From an uncultured bacterium (GTDB lineage Bacteria; Cyanobacteriota; Vampirovibrionia; Gastranaerophilales; Gastranaerophilaceae): a stretch of DNA of 64,000 bases. The stretch is taken from positions 1 through 64,000 of the forward strand of contig CACYTP010000003.1 in the NCBI GenBank assembly GCA_902777385.1, in the 5' to 3' direction. Within the stretch, counting starts at the first letter, position 1. Every line of letters begins with the position of its first letter. Under the pieces are notes generated by a model. It saw nothing but the letters and a program-made list of their open reading frames with translations, did not search any database and was not told the origin of the DNA. A program made the position numbers and the translations under genes. Positions 59,970 through 64,000 of the stretch are shown here, piece after piece.

Positions 59970-60605
59970 CTACTCGGCTTCTGCAGGAGTTTCCTGTACT
60001 GATGGTTGTTCAGCTTTTTCTTCCACCGGATCAATTTTTTCTTCCAAAGACGCTATATGTTTCTTTACCTCATCAACATCATCAGCATTCTCGGTTTTAG
60101 ATAAGTACAGATTATAATTTTTTACCGCATCTTTTAGCAATGTTTTTATATAAACTTTCTCTGCGTCTGTAAGAACAACATTACCTGCTGATGAAACATC
60201 TTCTTCGTCCGTATCTTTATACTCAATTTTTTTTAATTCACCATCATCATCCAACACCAACGCACCTGATTTTAAATCCGTCGCCAGATTTTCCTCTGCA
60301 ACAGCAAGAGAATAATAACTGTCTGCAAACTCAGGTTTAATTGTAATTGCCTTCTGGTAGGATTTCATTGCATTTACATAATCTTCAGTTTTTGTGTAAG
60401 CAACTGCTAAATTGTAGTGGGATTCAAAAATAGAATCATCTAAATCGACACTGGATTTAAGTCTTTCAATTGCAGCGTTATAATCACCCTGCTCCATAAA
60501 TTTCATGGCCTTTGTATTAAGCTCCTGAACTGCTAAATTGTTTATGCAAGCTGTTGTAATAACAGATATTGTCAGTATGCAAACTAACAAAAATGCTTTT
60601 TTCAT
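59970..60605 (-). CDS. TPR protein, probable lipoprotein
   Basis: 211 residues: a signal sequence ending VITTAC at residue 20, a reasonable lipobox although position -3 is Thr, then two or three TPR units (ALKFMEQGDYNAAIERLKSS-like; HYNLAVAYTKTEDYVNAMKS; FADSYYSLAVAEENL) and an acidic Pro/Glu-rich tail. Coupling to lgt fits lipid anchoring. A protein-protein scaffold in the periplasm is likely. Confidence 0.75.
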   Translation of the reverse strand: MKKAFLLVCILTISVITTACINNLAVQELNTKAMKFMEQGDYNAAIERLKSSVDLDDSIFESHYNLAVAYTKTEDYVNAMKSYQKAITIKPEFADSYYSLAVAEENLATDLKSGALVLDDDGELKKIEYKDTDEEDVSSAGNVVLTDAEKVYIKTLLKDAVKNYNLYLSKTENADDVDEVKKHIASLEEKIDPVEEKAEQPSVQETPAEAE

Positions 60606-60777
60606 ATATAACTAACCCTCATTTACTCTCAAGAATGATAAAATAATACAATAATAAACATATTAAGTCAAATCATTTACATAACAAGAATTTTTGACAT
60701 TTATTTAATTAAATTAATTTTTGTGATATAATCAACTTGTAAGCTTTGGACAATGATATAAAGGCAAGGAGAATACT

Positions 60778-61044
60778 ATGTCTGACGATAAAGTGGTCAA
60801 ATTAGGAGCAAAAAGAGAAAAACTGCATGAAGAAGAATCTTCTGAAAATAAAGAAAATGATTTAGTTTATTGCAGTTTTTGTCATCGTCCGAATACTCAG
60901 GTTTTAAAAATGGTAAAAGGTCCCGGAGTAAATATATGTTCTGAATGTGCAATGATAGCCGTTCAATATCTCATTTTAAATGACAGAATGCCATCTGCAG
61001 AAGCTCAGCAAATACTGGACGCATTCTGGGGAAAGGCCAGATAA
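60778..61044 (+). CDS. Stand-alone ClpX-type C4 zinc finger protein
   Basis: 88 residues. YCSFCHRPNTQVLKMVKGPG followed by NICSECAMIAVQYLI is the four-cysteine zinc domain of ClpX, but no AAA+ domain follows; the protein ends 40 residues later. It may recruit substrates or regulate Clp. An extended -10 (TGTGATATAAT, 60721-60731) and AAGGAG lie upstream. Genes to 63343 follow in the same direction. Confidence 0.85.
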   Translation: MSDDKVVKLGAKREKLHEEESSENKENDLVYCSFCHRPNTQVLKMVKGPGVNICSECAMIAVQYLILNDRMPSAEAQQILDAFWGKAR

Positions 61045-61050
61045 CAAAAC

Positions 61051-62649
61051 ATGCTTTTAAATCCGTTTGAAATTAAAGCAGAAATATTGACTATTATTGA
61101 GGATTGTCAGGATGAAAACAATCCCGATATATTGTCGGAACGAGTAGCTCGGCTTGACGAGCAATCCGATAAACAGACCATTGAGAAAATTCTTTTTAAA
61201 GAGTTGTTGCACGCAAACACTTCTAAAGAAAGAATAATAAGGTTTTTACTGCAAAGATATGTTCAAAAAGACAGACTTGTAGAACAGTTATGGGCTATTC
61301 TAAAAAATAACATGACCTCAAGTGAAGTCAAAATTATCGTATTAAGCTATTTGAGAGAACTTGAAACAGACTGGAAATATGAAGACTTCAATAATGTTAT
61401 GGAAAACGACAATGAACTTGTGGATGCCGACACAAAAACACTACTCAATCAGGCAATTGTAAATCCTGAAGTTCAAATAGATTTTCTTGATTTTTTGGCT
61501 TCGGTTGAAGAAAAAGACAGATTGCTGTTAATACAATCTCTGGGTGACGATTATCAAGAGGATGCTCTTGCTAACATTTTAATTCCGGTATTTTTATCTG
61601 CTCCGGAATCAGCAACCGGCAAAGAAGCATTAAACTTGCTTGGAACATCAAGATCACAACTTGCGTATCACGCATTGAATACGAGTTATGAGTATGTTAG
61701 TGATACTCTGAAACCGCTTGTAAAGAAGAATTTGAATATACTTAAATTGGCAGGCATTAGAGAGGATAATTCTAAAGAATTTTATAAAAAACTGCTTTCG
61801 GAATCGAAACCCTACAGATGCTGTGCTACATATCCCGACGGACAAGGTAATCAGGCATTAATATTTTCCAGAAAAAACTTAAAAACAGGAAAGGTTCAGT
61901 TTGTTGCAATTGTTATAAATGATTACACAGGAATTAGAGACTGTTTTGGCTTTAATGAAATTTCAGAATTTGAATGTGACAAAATAATTGAAAGATTTTA
62001 TAAAGACGAAAGGAATATTCCGTTACCTCCTGCCGCTCTTAAAACTCTAATCATGTATGGTGAAAAAATATCAAAGGAAAAAACTTCCGGTTGGTTACTC
62101 CCTTATGAATATGTATGCTGGAAAAATCTTCTGGTAGATATAGATTCTGATAATATAAATTTTGAGCAATACTTTAGCGAAAAATTTTCTAGGAAAAATA
62201 TAACTGAAAAAGAATTTGAAGAAATAACAGCCTCAGATTTTACGGAACATTGGTTTTTAGATTATCATTACAGCAGTGAATTTGAAGTCTTTACGGAAAT
62301 CCTCGATAATGAAGTACTGGCAGGGAACTACGATTTTGACAATCTAATAGAAGACTATTTGGCAAAAATTTTCTACAAAGACGAATATGAAACTTGGCAT
62401 AAACGGCTGTTAGTATGTGCCTATATGGAATTTAACAGTGGTTCGGAGCATAATGCCGAATTAATACTGAATATTTATTTTGATAAAAACAAATATGACG
62501 AATTTCTAAAATTCGTATTGAAAAAAAGCATTTACGAATATTACTTTTCGTTAAAATTTAACACTGAGGACAATCAAAATAAATTTACATTGAAGCAACT
62601 TGATGATATTATAACCGTAATAGAGAAAAGATGGGTAAAAAATGTATAA
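61051..62649 (+). CDS. Hypothetical protein, HEAT-like helices at N-terminus
   Basis: 532 residues. The first 230 are regular helices (KQTIEKILFKELLHANTSKE; EVKIIVLSYLRELETDWKYE) like HEAT-type repeats. The middle has a beta part with YRCCATYPDGQGNQALIFSR and KVQFVAIVINDYTGIRDCFG. C-terminal part helical and acidic. No family named with certainty. Start has a weak RBS; ruvX overlaps its end by eight bases. Confidence 0.65.
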   Translation: MLLNPFEIKAEILTIIEDCQDENNPDILSERVARLDEQSDKQTIEKILFKELLHANTSKERIIRFLLQRYVQKDRLVEQLWAILKNNMTSSEVKIIVLSYLRELETDWKYEDFNNVMENDNELVDADTKTLLNQAIVNPEVQIDFLDFLASVEEKDRLLLIQSLGDDYQEDALANILIPVFLSAPESATGKEALNLLGTSRSQLAYHALNTSYEYVSDTLKPLVKKNLNILKLAGIREDNSKEFYKKLLSESKPYRCCATYPDGQGNQALIFSRKNLKTGKVQFVAIVINDYTGIRDCFGFNEISEFECDKIIERFYKDERNIPLPPAALKTLIMYGEKISKEKTSGWLLPYEYVCWKNLLVDIDSDNINFEQYFSEKFSRKNITEKEFEEITASDFTEHWFLDYHYSSEFEVFTEILDNEVLAGNYDFDNLIEDYLAKIFYKDEYETWHKRLLVCAYMEFNSGSEHNAELILNIYFDKNKYDEFLKFVLKKSIYEYYFSLKFNTEDNQNKFTLKQLDDIITVIEKRWVKNV

Positions 62650-63046
62650 AGTTATGGCTCTTGACATTGGTACAAAGCGGATAGGAATTGCTCTTAGCGA
62701 TTTTCTTCTGGTAATGGCGTCCGGACATTCTTATATACAGAGAAACCCTGAGCAGGAAGCTCTTAAACAAATACAAAATATTGCAGCAGAAAACAAAGTA
62801 GAAAAGATTGTTGTCGGAATTCCCATAAATATGGATGGCACAAAAGGGTTTCAGGCAGAAGATTGCTTGGAATTTTCAAAAAAAATTGCCGGATATGAAA
62901 TAATATACGAAGATGAAAGACTAACATCAGATACTGCGGAAGAAAATTTAAGAGAAAGAAAAATTGACTTTAGAAAAGAAAAAGGTCTTGTTGATGTTGA
63001 AAGTGCAAGATTAATACTGGAACAATATTTATCAAGAAAACAATAA
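62642..63046 (+). CDS. ruvX: Putative pre-16S rRNA nuclease / Holliday junction resolvase homolog
   Basis: 134 residues, RNase H-fold YqgF family: MALDIGTKRIGIALSD at the N-terminus, VVGIPINMDGTKG near residue 65, YEDERLTSDTAEENL and VDVESARLILEQYL near the end with the acidic residues. Thought to finish the 5' end of 16S rRNA. Encoded between a hypothetical gene and DUF1292, a pairing also seen in Firmicutes. Confidence 0.92.
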   Translation: MYKVMALDIGTKRIGIALSDFLLVMASGHSYIQRNPEQEALKQIQNIAAENKVEKIVVGIPINMDGTKGFQAEDCLEFSKKIAGYEIIYEDERLTSDTAEENLRERKIDFRKEKGLVDVESARLILEQYLSRKQ

Positions 63047-63063
63047 ACAGAAAGAGGTTAAAA

Positions 63064-63342
63064 ATGGAAAACGAAGAAAATCAATTAATTGAAACTGTTG
63101 ATGAAGATGGCAACGTAATTAATTTTGAGTTGTACGATATCGTTGAAGTTGACGGACAAGAATATGCACTGCTGCTTCCTGCTGAAGAAGAGGATGAAAG
63201 TGATGAAGCAGAAATCGTCATCATGAGATTAACAAAAGATGGTGAAGACTACATCTTTGAAACTATCGATGAAGATGACGAATTCAACAAAGTAGCAGAA
63301 TATGTTGAAAGTTTGACAGACGAAGAAGACGAGGAAGAATAA
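63064..63342 (+). CDS. DUF1292 family acidic protein
   Basis: 92 residues, very acidic: LIETVDEDGNVINFELYDIV, VDGQEYALLLPAEEEDESDE and a Glu/Asp-rich end. This fits DUF1292 (YrzB-like), commonly beside ruvX, with unknown function. AGAGG precedes the ATG. The clp gene starts at the base after its stop. Confidence 0.88.
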   Translation: MENEENQLIETVDEDGNVINFELYDIVEVDGQEYALLLPAEEEDESDEAEIVIMRLTKDGEDYIFETIDEDDEFNKVAEYVESLTDEEDEEE

Positions 63343-64000
63343 TTGTTTGAACGTTTTACGGAAAAGGCACTAAATGTTGTAACAAAGGCTCAGGAAATAG
63401 CCTGCTCAATGAATTCTGAAAATATTTTGTCAGAGCATCTTTTGTTAGCTTTGGTTTCAGAGGCTAAGGGGGTTTCGCTAAAAATTTTCAGAATGTACGG
63501 AATTACTTATGAGAAGTTGTATGATGAAATTACATCTGTAATGGAATTCAAAAAAGCAAAACATCCTGATGATATATCAGGCTTTTCTCATCATGTAAAA
63601 ATTCTGTTGAAAGATACTTTGGATTTAGCGGTTAAGTCAGGTAATCCAAGTATATTATATGAACACTTGTTCCTTACCGTAATAAATGATAAATATTCAA
63701 ACAACGTTAGAACTCTCGAAAAGCTCGGCTTTGATGTAAAAACTGCGAGAGCTTTACTGCAAAAGCTTGTTCAGAGAAAAACAAAAAGATTCATGCATCC
63801 TGAAACAGATAATTCAGCAGAGAAAATTGCAGATAAGAGTGAAGAAACGGATTCGCTTTTGTTTGACAGCGAAGAATCCAAAAAGGTTTTTGAGCGTGCT
63901 GTTGCTAAATTATCAGCCTCTAATTATGAAATACTTGGAACCGAACAAATAATATCTTCAATTCTGGAAGATAAAGACGCTCAACTTACCGATATACTTG
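63343..64000 (+). CDS. ClpC-type Clp N-domain protein (3' truncated by window)
   Basis: 219 residues remain open to the window edge. TTG start at 63343 with GAGGA about seven bases upstream, directly following the DUF1292 stop. FERFTEKALNVVTKAQEIAC and NILSEHLLLALVSEAKG are the first Clp N repeat; GNPSILYEHLFLTVINDKYS is the second. A linker (residues 140-185) and another helical segment resembling SEESKKVFERAVAKLSA with GTEQIISSIL follow. An AAA+ part is expected downstream but not seen. Confidence 0.85.
   Translation, partial: MFERFTEKALNVVTKAQEIACSMNSENILSEHLLLALVSEAKGVSLKIFRMYGITYEKLYDEITSVMEFKKAKHPDDISGFSHHVKILLKDTLDLAVKSGNPSILYEHLFLTVINDKYSNNVRTLEKLGFDVKTARALLQKLVQRKTKRFMHPETDNSAEKIADKSEETDSLLFDSEESKKVFERAVAKLSASNYEILGTEQIISSILEDKDAQLTDIL

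Overview
The window is AT-rich and reads as two parts. Positions 1 to about 26,330 are most of a Mu-like (transposable) prophage, cut by the left edge of the window. From the tRNA-Gly at 26,370 onward it is a bacterial chromosome. The host has a Gram-negative-type envelope (TolC/MacAB export operon, Lgt), glycogen synthesis (GlgC), RicT, MutS2, a ClpC-type protein and a pseudopilin with a strongly typical AFTLAEVLITLGIIG signal. This set resembles non-photosynthetic relatives of cyanobacteria (Vampirovibrionia/Gastranaerophilales) from animal guts. That assignment is inferred from gene content, not proven.

Prophage, rightward late genes (1-16,837): the end of the large terminase, a tail assembly chaperone with a lambda-type GGGAAAG slippery site and a GpE-like -1 frame extension, a tape measure protein whose last codons have slipped out of frame, then a P2/Mu-type contractile-tail baseplate series (U, X, D, V, W/gp25, J, I), a tail fibre, and four tandem paralogues of a tail-collar protein with variable centres. 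An amidase endolysin and a block of accessory genes follow (DUF4417, two proteins starting MGGRGSGGG, a DUF4268 protein, small unknowns). Two genes of that block share a repeated leader. A bidirectional terminator at 16,867 separates this arm from the early genes.

Prophage, leftward early genes (22,185-16,915): a small HTH regulator, MuA-like transposase, MuB-like ATPase, a 58-residue membrane protein, GemA/gp16, three unknowns and a Mor-type activator. Two intercistronic gaps in this operon are filled by perfect type II hammerhead self-cleaving ribozymes, one directly upstream of the Mor-like gene. Outside the regulator lies a second, unrelated Mu-type transposition module (22,391-26,024: transposase, ATPase, winged-helix protein) with its own repeated ends, followed by about 300 bp carrying another repeat family, then the tRNA.

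Chromosome (26,370-64,000): dnaE; several lineage-specific proteins, one with an M49-like HExxH zinc site; an aquaporin; a pseudopilin gene preceded by a ten-G tract and a palindromic repeat; a thioredoxin/CcdA pair; ribH, murQ, gpsA, ricT; pepA; gmk-coaBC-NIF3-mutS2; a six-gene MacAB-type operon with two interleaved DUF3137-like membrane proteins; glgC; lgt with a TPR protein; and a stand-alone ClpX-type zinc finger, ruvX, DUF1292 and a truncated clpC-like gene. At least three promoters place TATAAT 6-7 bases before the start codon, suggesting leaderless mRNAs.
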